Source: Adiantum capillus-veneris (lineage: Eukaryota > Streptophyta > Polypodiopsida > Polypodiales > Pteridaceae). Taken from it: a stretch of 64,000 nt of DNA. The stretch is taken from positions 75,451,169 to 75,515,168 of the forward strand of contig CM043958.1 of assembly GCA_014529385.2 (NCBI GenBank), given 5' to 3'. A program made the translations under genes and the position numbers. Shown here piece by piece: positions 48,595 to 58,647 of the stretch; positions within the stretch are counted from its first letter, which is position 1, and the number at the start of each line of letters is the position of its first letter. The notes beneath the pieces were generated by a model. The model worked only from the letters and a program-made list of their open reading frames with translations, did no database searches and was not told where the DNA came from.

Positions 48595-51500
48595 ATGCAC
48601 TTACGCTCTGGGCGGGTGCTAGAACACGAGCATATTGAGAGTGCCTCTGTTCATACGGACACCCATTACCCATCCACGATAAGCTCTAGACCCTCAGCGG
48701 GGACACAAGGTAGCACCACCCAAGACCCTAAAATAGCCGCTAGTGATTCCTCCTCCGACTCAGAAATCATGGAAGCATACCCTACCCAAAACACTGAGAG
48801 AGAAGGCCATGCATCTCCCGAAGCTCCACAGCCTAGTACTAGTATGTTTAGCCGTTTCATGGAAACATTAGGTAGAGCTACTCGCTCGGAACCTGATGCA
48901 GATGAAGCACGCGAAGGGGGTGGGGAAGTGGAATCTCCTTTCACATCGCACGTGGACCCCACACCCCCAAAGAGTGTCCATGTGGATATCCTACCAACTT
49001 CTTACCAAGAAGGCCCTGTTGAGCTGCCTCCTTCAGAAGTTCCCTCTAGAGTACCGTTGGTGACAAGTAAAACCACGGGGAGCAACATTGCTTCTACCTC
49101 ACAAGAAACCGTTAACACGTCGACTCTAGAAGGATGGTTCATTAATGATCATTGGACATACGACCTCCACACTGAGGTGTTGACGGATCTACACTCTGGC
49201 CACGCCTACCATGTAGGATGGATAGAGATTGTACAATCCACCTCTAGTGCCACGAGCATCGAAGATCAACAGAAAATGATATGTAATGTTATCCATGGCA
49301 TTATTCAATCAGAAAGGCAAAACCGAGGGGTAAATATACTCTCAACTGGCCCCATGAGATTTCTGGATACGAGCAAGGCTCAACAGCCTACTCTATCTCA
49401 AATGGAGACTCCTCTAATGAGCCCCATGGACCCATCTTACGTCATTTCACCTGGGGTCTCTATGCAATCTGAGCCTCCGAGCGAAAACTTTAGCTTCCCT
49501 AACTTGGCTCAACCCTCTATTAAGGAAAACACAGTGCTCACTCCAGGGATAAGCCTGACAGAGAATGTACCGATGACATCTACGATTAGCGCAGTGCCAC
49601 TACCTAGTGTCGTAGTACCTAATATGGGGCCTCGACCATATGTACCTCTAGCCCCTTATGCACACATGGCCCCCACACCTCCAATAGTACCACTTGCTTA
49701 TGCTCCTCGAGTGCCGCTCCCTAGCCCTTATCCGAGTGGACCTATGCCCGGTTATGTTCCATATCCTGCATCATCCACACATATGCCAAGACCGGTACCC
49801 GTTCCTCTCCCACATATGATTCCAAGAGTACCTCCACCGGCCCTGCCTCCTCACATAGGTGACTTGGCAGCGTTTGCTCAAACCATAGGTCGATCTATCG
49901 CGGAAAATATGCGTCATGCATCTGATAGAGAGCCTAGAAGTAAGGCAGTACAAATTGCCAAACTCACGCAAAAATTCAATGGGGACGAAGATGTTAGGAA
50001 ACACATTGAAGTGTTTGAACAAGTATGTGATTCCTTAGGGGAACGCAACGAACTACATAAGTGCAATGCCTTAAGCTTGACATTAAGTGGGAAGGCTGGA
50101 GATTGGTATAGGACCCTAAGGGTGGACGAGAAAACAATCTACCCTACCCTTCGAAGGTTGTTTCTAAAGGAGTACATACGAGAAGGTGTGCTTTGGGGTG
50201 TAGCATCTCAGCTACAGAAGGCCGAACGTAAGGAAGGAGAGTCAGTAAGGGACTTCATTAGTCGTCTAAAGCACTTAAACTCTCGTTGCCCTGTAAATGA
50301 GCGCTTCAACAATAACCAACTGCTTGATCGATTCATTCGAGGGTTGAGGAATGAAGGAATCTATAATGGACTAGTGATTAGAGGTATCACAACCTGGGAA
50401 GATGTCACTGCCAATGCAATCCAATTAGAGGACAACTTGATGATAGCAGGCATGAGGGTGTCTACTGACACGAGATCCACTAGCTCACAAGCCATTGAGT
50501 ATGAACCCATGACTGCAAAGCCCATTGCCAATGAGCCAAAGGTATTTGAGACATTCTTGACAGACCTCACCAAGGCAATCCAAGAGTCTCTTAAGGATAA
50601 TCGACCCCCTCAAAATAGTCACATGTATCCAAGAAGGGAGCAACAATGGTGTTCCATTTGCTTAGGTCCACATAGCACTAGTGAGTGCCCTACGTTTAGA
50701 GTAAAATTTAATGGAACTTGCAACGCATGTGGTAGGTATGGTCACCAAGCTAAGGATTGTTTAATGATCAAACGTATGATGGCAAATAGACCACCTGTAG
50801 CCTGGACGGATGCACCTCGAGCTCCTGTATTGATGCCTACTCCACCTGTTGAGCAACTACCGCAACACATGGTCCCTAGATCTCAAAATGTTGTACAAGC
50901 TACACCGCTACCACCTCCTGTGCTAGGACCGCAGCCCCCGCATCCAAGAGTCGCCCCTATGAACCAAGTGGGTTGCGAGCCATCAAATGCTTATGCAGAT
51001 GGTTGTGAGGAGGAAATAGACACTAGTATTGCCTACGGACTTGATACATTGGAAGAGTGTCCTATATACTACATGGAAGATTGTTGGGGACAAGTCAAGC
51101 CGGTTTATCAAGCTGCTGCTCTCGCATCCAGAGGTCAAAATATCAACACCCAGGCTAGGAGGCCACCTCTTCAATGCTACGAGTGTGGTGGACCACATCG
51201 AGTAGCGGAGTGCCCTATTAGGCTGCAAAAGAATGCTGCACAGATGCAAGTGAATCAAGGGAGCACGTCTGCAATGCCAATACTCACATGTAATCGTTGT
51301 GGCATAGATCACTTGATTGCCCAATGCCCCTATAACCCAAATGCACCTAAAATCACACCCCTGAATTTGGTCGAAATTGCTAGTGTGACATCGCCAATAC
51401 CACCCGTCGCACCCGCTTATGCGATTACACGGTCCATGCTTCAAGGGCCAGGACATATCCTCGAAGAGAGAGATACCGCGTCAGTTATCCAAGCAAAGAA

Positions 51501-54500
51501 AAAGAAGACACGAAGGAAGAAGTCGCAGAATACGGAAAATTCAAAGCCAAGTTCCAAAACAAACATAGGAACAGGAGATGACCCCGTGTATATGAATGAC
51601 CTCGAGGATGATTCAGATTCAGTCGAGACAATGGAGACTAGAACCAATACCACAAAGGGAAAGACCGACAAAGAAAACCGTAACATGGAACCAAATGAAA
51701 ACCGAATAAGAGAAAACCATAAAGAGCCTCTGAAAACACCACAAGTGTTTCCAAATCCAATCCAAGACCCCCAAGATAAATCGCAGGGGCAAAAAGGGAA
51801 AAATCGTAAAAAGAAGATTGGGACGTACCCAAACCCAGTAGATGAGATTGAGCAGGTGAAACATCTAAGAGGTTTAGTGGAGGAGACTCAAAGGAAACTA
51901 GAACCAGAACCCATGCAGGTCAAAATTCATGACACAGTGTTTCCCACGCAAGTTCATCCACCCCACATGAACCATAGACCGTTAGCCATATCTAGTATCA
52001 TCCAAGAAGGGAGTGAGGACGGGACATCAGAAAGTGAGCATACACCCTTCTTGTTGGAAAGGATGTTTAACGAAGGAATACCTGATCCCATTGAGGAATA
52101 TGAGATTCCATCCTCACCAGTTCCTAGTCAAGGACCTACACCCTGCAAAACGCCAATGAATGTTGCCAAACTAGTGGACTTCATGTCTTCTGAGGTCCGA
52201 ACCACGATCATAGCAAAGCTGTATGGAGATCCTGAGTTATTCCTTGCACTTCGAGCATTCCTTAACGGAGAGCTACGAACGGGATTACCGCAGTTTGCGC
52301 AACCAAATAGGCCTGACTCGATTATGATTGATGAGGAAAATCATGTGCAATCACTTGACTTAGATGGACACGAGTCTGTGATCGAGGTACCCATTAACGA
52401 ATTAGGGCAGTATTTTGAAGGCGACGAGTCTAATGCGACCCTACCCATCACTACCAAGGGATTAACTATAAAGGGAATTCTTGATGGTGGTGCGGGAGTT
52501 AGCATCGTTACAAAAGATTGTTGGGAATCCATGGGAAAACCCCGCCTCAGTGTTACTAACATTGTGGTAAAGATGGCAAATGGTACCATAGCCAAACCTA
52601 TGGGGATGCTCAAGGATCTTAAGATCAAAGTTCTAGGATACAAGGTACGACATACGTTCATTGTAATGGATTTCTCTAAACACCTTATGTCATATGAAAT
52701 GATTTTAGGACGACCATTCATGAGGGAAGCACAAATGGTTCACGATTGGTCTAAAAATCATGTCTATTTGCAATTCCAAGACTCTGTCCTTAGAGTGGAT
52801 TTGGTGACTGGTAAGGTACACCCCTTAGGGAGTAAAACCATTATTGATCATCGCTCTGACACCACAGTTCACTCGGCCCCACTACAATATTGTTACACTT
52901 GTAAGAAGGATACAGACATTGGCCAAGATTCTCCTTATATGGATATCCTACCTGGGATGACCGAGTCGGACAATGTGGATTGGGTACACCTAGCTGCAAC
53001 CATAGATACCTGGGGAAATAGAGGAACCACTTGGGTCACACCAGAGGGGGAAGAGGTACCACAAATTGCACCTCTGAACATGATAAGTGCCATACATGCA
53101 TCTTCTAAGGGCAAGGCAATTGTGGACCAATCTGACAGTGACACTGATAGCTCAATAGAAGACTTTGACCAACACGACTTGGACACTGAATCCCAGAGTG
53201 AAACGGATTCTGAATCTCATGAATTAGAGAGTGGAGCAAGTTCACAGTCAAAACATTCGGAAGGATCGAGCACATCAACCGATGATAGCTCCTCCGAGAG
53301 TGAAGAGGACACCAACGAGGACTCCTTTAGTGAGCCAGATCTAAATGCAAATCAAAAGCAGGTCTCAAATAAGAAAAAGAAAAACCTTAAGAGGCGTCGA
53401 TATCGAGCCAATGTACGTGCTAGGATAAACAAGAAGAGATCCTCAGCAGAATGGCTCAGTTATATAGGAGCATGCGATGCTCATCGAAAATTGGTAGACA
53501 ATTGGGGTGAATATCTCCAAAATGTTATGTGGTGTAGACCACGACCCCATGACATAGCCCAATTAGAGATCATAGACAAGCCAAAGTTGAGCCGCACTGC
53601 AAGGAGGCGTCAAAACCAAGATTTAGCTCGACAACACAAGAAAGCAGAAATGGAAGCACAAACCAACGCACAACCAGAATCCACAGACTTGCATCCTGCA
53701 CCAGAACATTTCAAATCTTACACCACAGGGGAAGCAAAGGTTGTGTACACAAAAGCCCAAAGAATACCTATCGATGGGAATAATGGAATCTATGATGGTC
53801 CGGCAATAGTTAAAGAAATAGAATTAGCTGACCCCGGTGAAGAATCAAAACCTGTTTTTATTGCCCAAGACCTCACAGAAGTTGAAGAGGCGGTCCTCAA
53901 AGAGCTTCTCAAGGAATTCAAGGACGTATTCGCTTGGACATACCATGATATGAAAGGTGTTCCGCCTTCTGTGGTCCAACATACAATCCCTATGATTAGC
54001 ACTGCGAAGCCCGTACAACAAAGACCCTACCCGATGAATCCTAAGTACGCAAAGATCATTCAAGAAGAACTAGAAAAGCTTATCAAATGTGGGTTCATAT
54101 ATCCTATTGAACACTCTGAATGGGTGTCGCCAATAGTTATCGTGCCAAAAAAGAATGGGAAACTCAGGGTGTGCGTGGACCTCAAAAAAGTTAATGCAGC
54201 TACTAGAAGAGACCATTACCCCCTACCATATTCCGAACATGTACTCGAAAGAGTTGCAGGCAAGGAAGCTTATAGCTTTCTAGATGGGTACTCAGGCTAC
54301 AACCAAATCACGATAGCGCTAGAGGACCAAGCTAAAACTGCCTTCATCACAGAATTTGGCGTGTTTGCATTTCGTGTGATGGCTTTTGGCTTAACAAATG
54401 CCCCTGCTACATTCCAACGATTAATAAACACTGCTTTTAAAGAATATTTGAGAGAGTTTTGTGAAGCTTTCTTAGACGACCTTTGTGTTTACTCTTCTTG

Positions 54501-57500
54501 GAAAGAACATCTATCATGTTTGCGGAAGGTGTTTGAAAAATGTAGGTTATATCGTATCTCATTGAACCCGTTCAAATGCCAATTTTGGGTCAAGCATGGA
54601 GTTATTTTAGGGCATATAGTATCCAAGAATGGTATCTCAACCGATGAGAGCAAAATTAAAGTGATTCTAGAGTTACCACCACCAACCAATTACAAGGGAG
54701 TTCAAAGGTTCATGGGACACGTGGGTTATTATCGACGGTTTATTTTATTTTTCGCTGAGATAGCACGTCCTTTGTACAAGCTTCTCATTGAATTTAAATG
54801 GACTGAAGAGTGTGACCAGGCCTATGAACAATTGAAGAAAACACTAGCAAGTGCTCCAATTTTAAGGACACCTAACTGGGATGTCATTTTCCATGTGCAT
54901 ATTGATGCATCAAACTTTGCTATTGGGTGTGTTCTCACTCAACCAGGAGAACATAAATTGGACTATCCCATTAGCTTTGCAAGCCGTCAATTGAACGATG
55001 CTGAAAGGAACTACACCACTACAGAGCGAGAAGGTTTGGCAATGGTTTATGCAGTAAAGAAATTTCGCTACTACCTTCTAGCAAACAAGTTTGTATTTTA
55101 TGTGGATCATCAAGCGTTGCTGTATCTGGTAAACAAGCCATGCTCCACAGGAAGAATCACACGATGGTTGTTAATTCTTCTTGAGTTTGATTTCACGATT
55201 GTAGTGAGACCCGGTAAAAGGCACGTCATGGCTGATCATTTGTCTCGCATACCCAATGGTGAAGCCCCTACAGGAGTTGATGATGAATTACCCGATACTT
55301 CCCTATTCATAGTTGAGACTATGCCTGAATGGAGTGAGAACATTGTTAACTTTTTAGTTAATGGTTTTCCACCCAAGGAACTTCGTAAGGATATCGCTCG
55401 AAGGCTAGTAAAAGAATGTGAACCCTATTGTTTGATTGCCGGAACCCTGTATAGATTAGGCAAGGACGATATTCTTAGGCGTTGTGCCCGCGAGGATGAA
55501 TATTTGTATATCTTGCAAGAAGCACATATGGGCATAGCAGGAGGACATTTTTCAGGGGACCTGACTGCTAGAAAGGTGCTGCAATCAGGCTATTGGTGGC
55601 CAACTTTATTTAAGGATGCATCACTTTTTACAAAAGGGTGTGATGAGTGCCAACGTTACAAGACCACACAGCGCAAGGACAGAATGCCCTTACATCCTAT
55701 TAAAGTAACCCAACCATTTGAAAAATGGGGCTTAGACTTTGTAGGTCCAATTAGTCCCGCAGCTCGCAACACTCAATCTCGATATATTCTAGTTGCTACG
55801 GACTATGTAACAAAGTGGGCTGAAGCTAAGGCTTCACAAAAAGCTGACGCGAGGACAACAGCTAAGTTTCTTTTTGAGAACATTATCACAAGATTTGGTT
55901 GCCCTTTTGAAATTGTTAGTGATAATGGTACCCATTTTATAAATGAGGTAATAAGAGAGCTTACCACGACCTTTATGATATCCCACCATAAGTCTACACC
56001 TTATTACCCGCAAGCTAATGGACAAGCCGGGAGCACCAACAAGACTCTAATCTCTATTTTAACCAAGACGGTAGAAGCTCATCGCACTGATTGGGATTTG
56101 AAGTTGACATCTGCTCTATGGGCTTATCGTACTGCTTATAAAGTGGCTATTAATTGTACGCCATTCAAAATGGTATACGGCCAAGAAGCGGTTATGCCTT
56201 GGGAGTTTGTCATTCCTAGTCTTAGGGTAGCTTCGCAAGAAGGATGGAATGGTAACCCCTTAACCGAGCGTTTGTTTATCTTAGAAAAACTAGACGAAGA
56301 GAGACAGTTGGCTGTGCAAAATGCTCTTGTGGAAAAGGATAGGAGAAAGAAGTGGTTTGATCGCCATGTGAAGGACAAGGATATCAAAGTTGGTGATAAA
56401 GTCCTTATGTATGGAGTACGTAAAGAGAAGAAAAAGTTGAAATATGCTGGTAAAGGACCATATAGAGTATGTGAAATTACCCCACAAGGTACCCTTCGTG
56501 TGGAAACTCTTGATGGAGTTGAAACCATTGGATTCCTCAATGGGAGTAAATTCAAAAGATATTATGATCCTTTAAGCCAAGAAGAACTACGGGCCATTCA
56601 TCAAAAGAAGGCCGCCAAAGCACAAACCGAGTTAAACAAGATACAAGCTCAAGCTGAGGCTAAGGAGCGACAACAACGTATAAGACAAAAACGAGAGGCT
56701 AACCTTGGGGTCACAAATGCATTCCACGTGGAAATCGAAGAGGATGGGTTGGACTCTGACACACCTCTACGATACCCCATTGAGTTAAATAGTGCCTATG
56801 GAAAAGTGCTATATAACGCCTTATTGGACACGGGTGCTAAATACAATCTGCTATCCTATGGGGTGTGGTGTCAGTTAGGGAAGCCACCTCTATCTGAGAG
56901 TATTATCCAAGTCAAGGGTGTCAACAAGAAAAAAACTGCGGTTTTTGGAATCTGGCACACTTCTGTCAGTTATGACAATGGGGTGGTAGCTCAAGACTTT
57001 TTGGTCATGCCTACTGGAACTATGGAGGGTAATATAAACCTAGGCCGCACGTGGATGATAGCCACCAAATGCACTATTGATTGGGGGACTGGGGGTGTTA
57101 CAACGCAAAAACCAACTCTTAGCCCTACCACTCAAGCCATAGTCCCTGAGATATTGCCCAAGGAAATAAAACCCAAGACATTGCATGTCCAGGAGGTTGA
57201 ACCATACGTCCCCATAGCCCAACTCTCTAGAGCTTCAACTAATGTAGTTGAAAGAAAGCTTGAGACACACAAGAACCATCCTAATATAACAGAGAAAACA
57301 TACAAGTGGGTCCCTAAAACCTCTGTAGTGAGCATGGTTGATGCAAAAAAACGGAAACCTAGTAAGAACCGTACCACTCACTCCAAGAAATGTAAAGAAA
57401 CGCTGCGTTGGATTCCTAAACGACTATTGGAAGCCCAAGGATACTATGAAGGAAATGATCAAATCTGGGTGCCCAAACGTAAAGTGTACTCTTACCTGTC

Positions 57501-57942
57501 ACCTGGCCCATGTAAACCCAATCCTGTGGCTCCAAAACAAATTGAAAATCGCGGAAAGGAAAAAATCATGGAATGTTACACACCTGTTCTAGAGCTAGTT
57601 TGGGTACCAAAGAAAGAACGATTTGTTCCACCTAGCTCAGGAACAGGGAAATCAAATGAAGCTTCTTGCTCTTCATGTAGTTCCTATATGCAAATAGAAG
57701 CTTCGACACGACCTCCACCTACCACTGTACATATCCATCCAAGCACGAAAGAGTTTGCACCTTCCGGGGTAAGTTCACCACCTACAACAACGTTGCAAAT
57801 AAAATCCTGGGAGAGTACCTTACCACCCTTACAACTTGACGAGGCACCTAGGGTAATAGAAAACTACTGGCAAAAATCCTCACCTATTACCAACTGGAAC
57901 AATTGGTTTCAAAGGGTGACAAGCTCATTTCAAACGGTATGA
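48595..57942 (+). CDS. Gag-Pol polyprotein with two retropepsin-like domains, 3115 aa
   Basis: ATG 48595 to TGA 57940-57942, uninterrupted. In order: low-complexity and Pro-rich N-terminus (1-420); Gag core (about 449-617); four zinc knuckles in two pairs (686-698, 709-722, 861-873, 899-911); retropepsin 1 with DGGAG at D1297; Ser/Asp-rich tract (about 1511-1585) then a basic, NLS-like patch (about 1590-1612); RT (about 1770-2010) with D1897 and catalytic FLDD (D1961, D1962); RNase H (D2104, D2171); integrase H2C2 finger from H2311; integrase core D2381 and D2443. Position 2479, the DD35E glutamate, is Gly (GGG at 56029-56031). After integrase comes retropepsin 2 (DTGA at D2745, LGRTWM near 2816), then four W[VI]PK motifs (W2905, W2939, W2958, W3003). 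Gag and Pol share one frame. Most Ty3/gypsy polyproteins are about half this length. Confidence 0.95.
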   Translation: MHLRSGRVLEHEHIESASVHTDTHYPSTISSRPSAGTQGSTTQDPKIAASDSSSDSEIMEAYPTQNTEREGHASPEAPQPSTSMFSRFMETLGRATRSEPDADEAREGGGEVESPFTSHVDPTPPKSVHVDILPTSYQEGPVELPPSEVPSRVPLVTSKTTGSNIASTSQETVNTSTLEGWFINDHWTYDLHTEVLTDLHSGHAYHVGWIEIVQSTSSATSIEDQQKMICNVIHGIIQSERQNRGVNILSTGPMRFLDTSKAQQPTLSQMETPLMSPMDPSYVISPGVSMQSEPPSENFSFPNLAQPSIKENTVLTPGISLTENVPMTSTISAVPLPSVVVPNMGPRPYVPLAPYAHMAPTPPIVPLAYAPRVPLPSPYPSGPMPGYVPYPASSTHMPRPVPVPLPHMIPRVPPPALPPHIGDLAAFAQTIGRSIAENMRHASDREPRSKAVQIAKLTQKFNGDEDVRKHIEVFEQVCDSLGERNELHKCNALSLTLSGKAGDWYRTLRVDEKTIYPTLRRLFLKEYIREGVLWGVASQLQKAERKEGESVRDFISRLKHLNSRCPVNERFNNNQLLDRFIRGLRNEGIYNGLVIRGITTWEDVTANAIQLEDNLMIAGMRVSTDTRSTSSQAIEYEPMTAKPIANEPKVFETFLTDLTKAIQESLKDNRPPQNSHMYPRREQQWCSICLGPHSTSECPTFRVKFNGTCNACGRYGHQAKDCLMIKRMMANRPPVAWTDAPRAPVLMPTPPVEQLPQHMVPRSQNVVQATPLPPPVLGPQPPHPRVAPMNQVGCEPSNAYADGCEEEIDTSIAYGLDTLEECPIYYMEDCWGQVKPVYQAAALASRGQNINTQARRPPLQCYECGGPHRVAECPIRLQKNAAQMQVNQGSTSAMPILTCNRCGIDHLIAQCPYNPNAPKITPLNLVEIASVTSPIPPVAPAYAITRSMLQGPGHILEERDTASVIQAKKKKTRRKKSQNTENSKPSSKTNIGTGDDPVYMNDLEDDSDSVETMETRTNTTKGKTDKENRNMEPNENRIRENHKEPLKTPQVFPNPIQDPQDKSQGQKGKNRKKKIGTYPNPVDEIEQVKHLRGLVEETQRKLEPEPMQVKIHDTVFPTQVHPPHMNHRPLAISSIIQEGSEDGTSESEHTPFLLERMFNEGIPDPIEEYEIPSSPVPSQGPTPCKTPMNVAKLVDFMSSEVRTTIIAKLYGDPELFLALRAFLNGELRTGLPQFAQPNRPDSIMIDEENHVQSLDLDGHESVIEVPINELGQYFEGDESNATLPITTKGLTIKGILDGGAGVSIVTKDCWESMGKPRLSVTNIVVKMANGTIAKPMGMLKDLKIKVLGYKVRHTFIVMDFSKHLMSYEMILGRPFMREAQMVHDWSKNHVYLQFQDSVLRVDLVTGKVHPLGSKTIIDHRSDTTVHSAPLQYCYTCKKDTDIGQDSPYMDILPGMTESDNVDWVHLAATIDTWGNRGTTWVTPEGEEVPQIAPLNMISAIHASSKGKAIVDQSDSDTDSSIEDFDQHDLDTESQSETDSESHELESGASSQSKHSEGSSTSTDDSSSESEEDTNEDSFSEPDLNANQKQVSNKKKKNLKRRRYRANVRARINKKRSSAEWLSYIGACDAHRKLVDNWGEYLQNVMWCRPRPHDIAQLEIIDKPKLSRTARRRQNQDLARQHKKAEMEAQTNAQPESTDLHPAPEHFKSYTTGEAKVVYTKAQRIPIDGNNGIYDGPAIVKEIELADPGEESKPVFIAQDLTEVEEAVLKELLKEFKDVFAWTYHDMKGVPPSVVQHTIPMISTAKPVQQRPYPMNPKYAKIIQEELEKLIKCGFIYPIEHSEWVSPIVIVPKKNGKLRVCVDLKKVNAATRRDHYPLPYSEHVLERVAGKEAYSFLDGYSGYNQITIALEDQAKTAFITEFGVFAFRVMAFGLTNAPATFQRLINTAFKEYLREFCEAFLDDLCVYSSWKEHLSCLRKVFEKCRLYRISLNPFKCQFWVKHGVILGHIVSKNGISTDESKIKVILELPPPTNYKGVQRFMGHVGYYRRFILFFAEIARPLYKLLIEFKWTEECDQAYEQLKKTLASAPILRTPNWDVIFHVHIDASNFAIGCVLTQPGEHKLDYPISFASRQLNDAERNYTTTEREGLAMVYAVKKFRYYLLANKFVFYVDHQALLYLVNKPCSTGRITRWLLILLEFDFTIVVRPGKRHVMADHLSRIPNGEAPTGVDDELPDTSLFIVETMPEWSENIVNFLVNGFPPKELRKDIARRLVKECEPYCLIAGTLYRLGKDDILRRCAREDEYLYILQEAHMGIAGGHFSGDLTARKVLQSGYWWPTLFKDASLFTKGCDECQRYKTTQRKDRMPLHPIKVTQPFEKWGLDFVGPISPAARNTQSRYILVATDYVTKWAEAKASQKADARTTAKFLFENIITRFGCPFEIVSDNGTHFINEVIRELTTTFMISHHKSTPYYPQANGQAGSTNKTLISILTKTVEAHRTDWDLKLTSALWAYRTAYKVAINCTPFKMVYGQEAVMPWEFVIPSLRVASQEGWNGNPLTERLFILEKLDEERQLAVQNALVEKDRRKKWFDRHVKDKDIKVGDKVLMYGVRKEKKKLKYAGKGPYRVCEITPQGTLRVETLDGVETIGFLNGSKFKRYYDPLSQEELRAIHQKKAAKAQTELNKIQAQAEAKERQQRIRQKREANLGVTNAFHVEIEEDGLDSDTPLRYPIELNSAYGKVLYNALLDTGAKYNLLSYGVWCQLGKPPLSESIIQVKGVNKKKTAVFGIWHTSVSYDNGVVAQDFLVMPTGTMEGNINLGRTWMIATKCTIDWGTGGVTTQKPTLSPTTQAIVPEILPKEIKPKTLHVQEVEPYVPIAQLSRASTNVVERKLETHKNHPNITEKTYKWVPKTSVVSMVDAKKRKPSKNRTTHSKKCKETLRWIPKRLLEAQGYYEGNDQIWVPKRKVYSYLSPGPCKPNPVAPKQIENRGKEKIMECYTPVLELVWVPKKERFVPPSSGTGKSNEASCSSCSSYMQIEASTRPPPTTVHIHPSTKEFAPSGVSSPPTTTLQIKSWESTLPPLQLDEAPRVIENYWQKSSPITNWNNWFQRVTSSFQTV

Positions 57943-58224
57943 TCTACCCAAGGAAGGGGGAAGTGTTTGCTGATAGTCATCATTCATTTGTTTCCCTCTC
58001 AACCTTTTTCCCTGACCTCTCAATCTCCGATCTTAGGGAATGTATATATATAGCCTTATACTCACAAAAAAACAAAAATAGTAAAGAGCAAGAGCGCCTA
58101 GCAATGAGAGAGCACCCTATCAGATCTTACATATAAGTCCAAATTCACCGTGTCAAGTCAAGCAACACACAAAAACAACTCTTATGTTTTAAAGGCCTAA
58201 CCAAATCTATCTGTCTTGTCAGAA

Positions 58225-58647
58225 ATGGCTACTTCACCAGAGGCATGCACTTCTATTTTTGATGAAAGGTACCCCTTGTCTTTTCAACAAGTGTTCTACG
58301 TATGCTACCCTATACTTTCTTGCGAATGGGATTTGATAGAGAGCCTTGCATGTGAGAGAAATTTCGAGGAGTTAGAATGGCTGATACGTCTATGGCTAAC
58401 TAGTGATCCCTACCCAGTGGCGAATGTGTCTCCAATGGCACATGCTTATTCTTTTGCACAAGATGAGTATCCACGCATCACGAGGTTCTTGATTAGCATG
58501 CTTGCACAAGAGGATGATGAAGAGGAACTAATAGAGACCGAGGAAGACTATGGCCTCACGGACAACGATTTTATTTATCTAGATGATGAGGATAGAGGCC
58601 TAGCCTTAGGGTGGCCACCCGGTTTATATAATATCCTCTTTCCTTGA
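58225..58647 (+). CDS. Extra ORF of the gypsy element, 140 aa, unknown
   Basis: A frame from ATG 58225 (MATSPEACTSIFDERYPLSF) to a stop at 58647. It is strongly acidic in the last third ('EDDEEELIETEEDYGL') with a Trp/Cys-containing first half ('CYPILSCEWDLIESLACE'). No signal peptide, membrane segment or known domain is seen. It lies 280 bp after the polyprotein, where env-like or accessory ORFs occur in some plant gypsy elements. It lacks the hallmarks of an envelope. Its openness in a young element supports it being a real gene. Confidence 0.5.
   Translation: MATSPEACTSIFDERYPLSFQQVFYVCYPILSCEWDLIESLACERNFEELEWLIRLWLTSDPYPVANVSPMAHAYSFAQDEYPRITRFLISMLAQEDDEEELIETEEDYGLTDNDFIYLDDEDRGLALGWPPGLYNILFP

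Noticed and set aside
49771-50022. Minus-strand frames under the Gag-Pol polyprotein
   Set aside because: They overlap strongly supported plus-strand domains and show no motifs.
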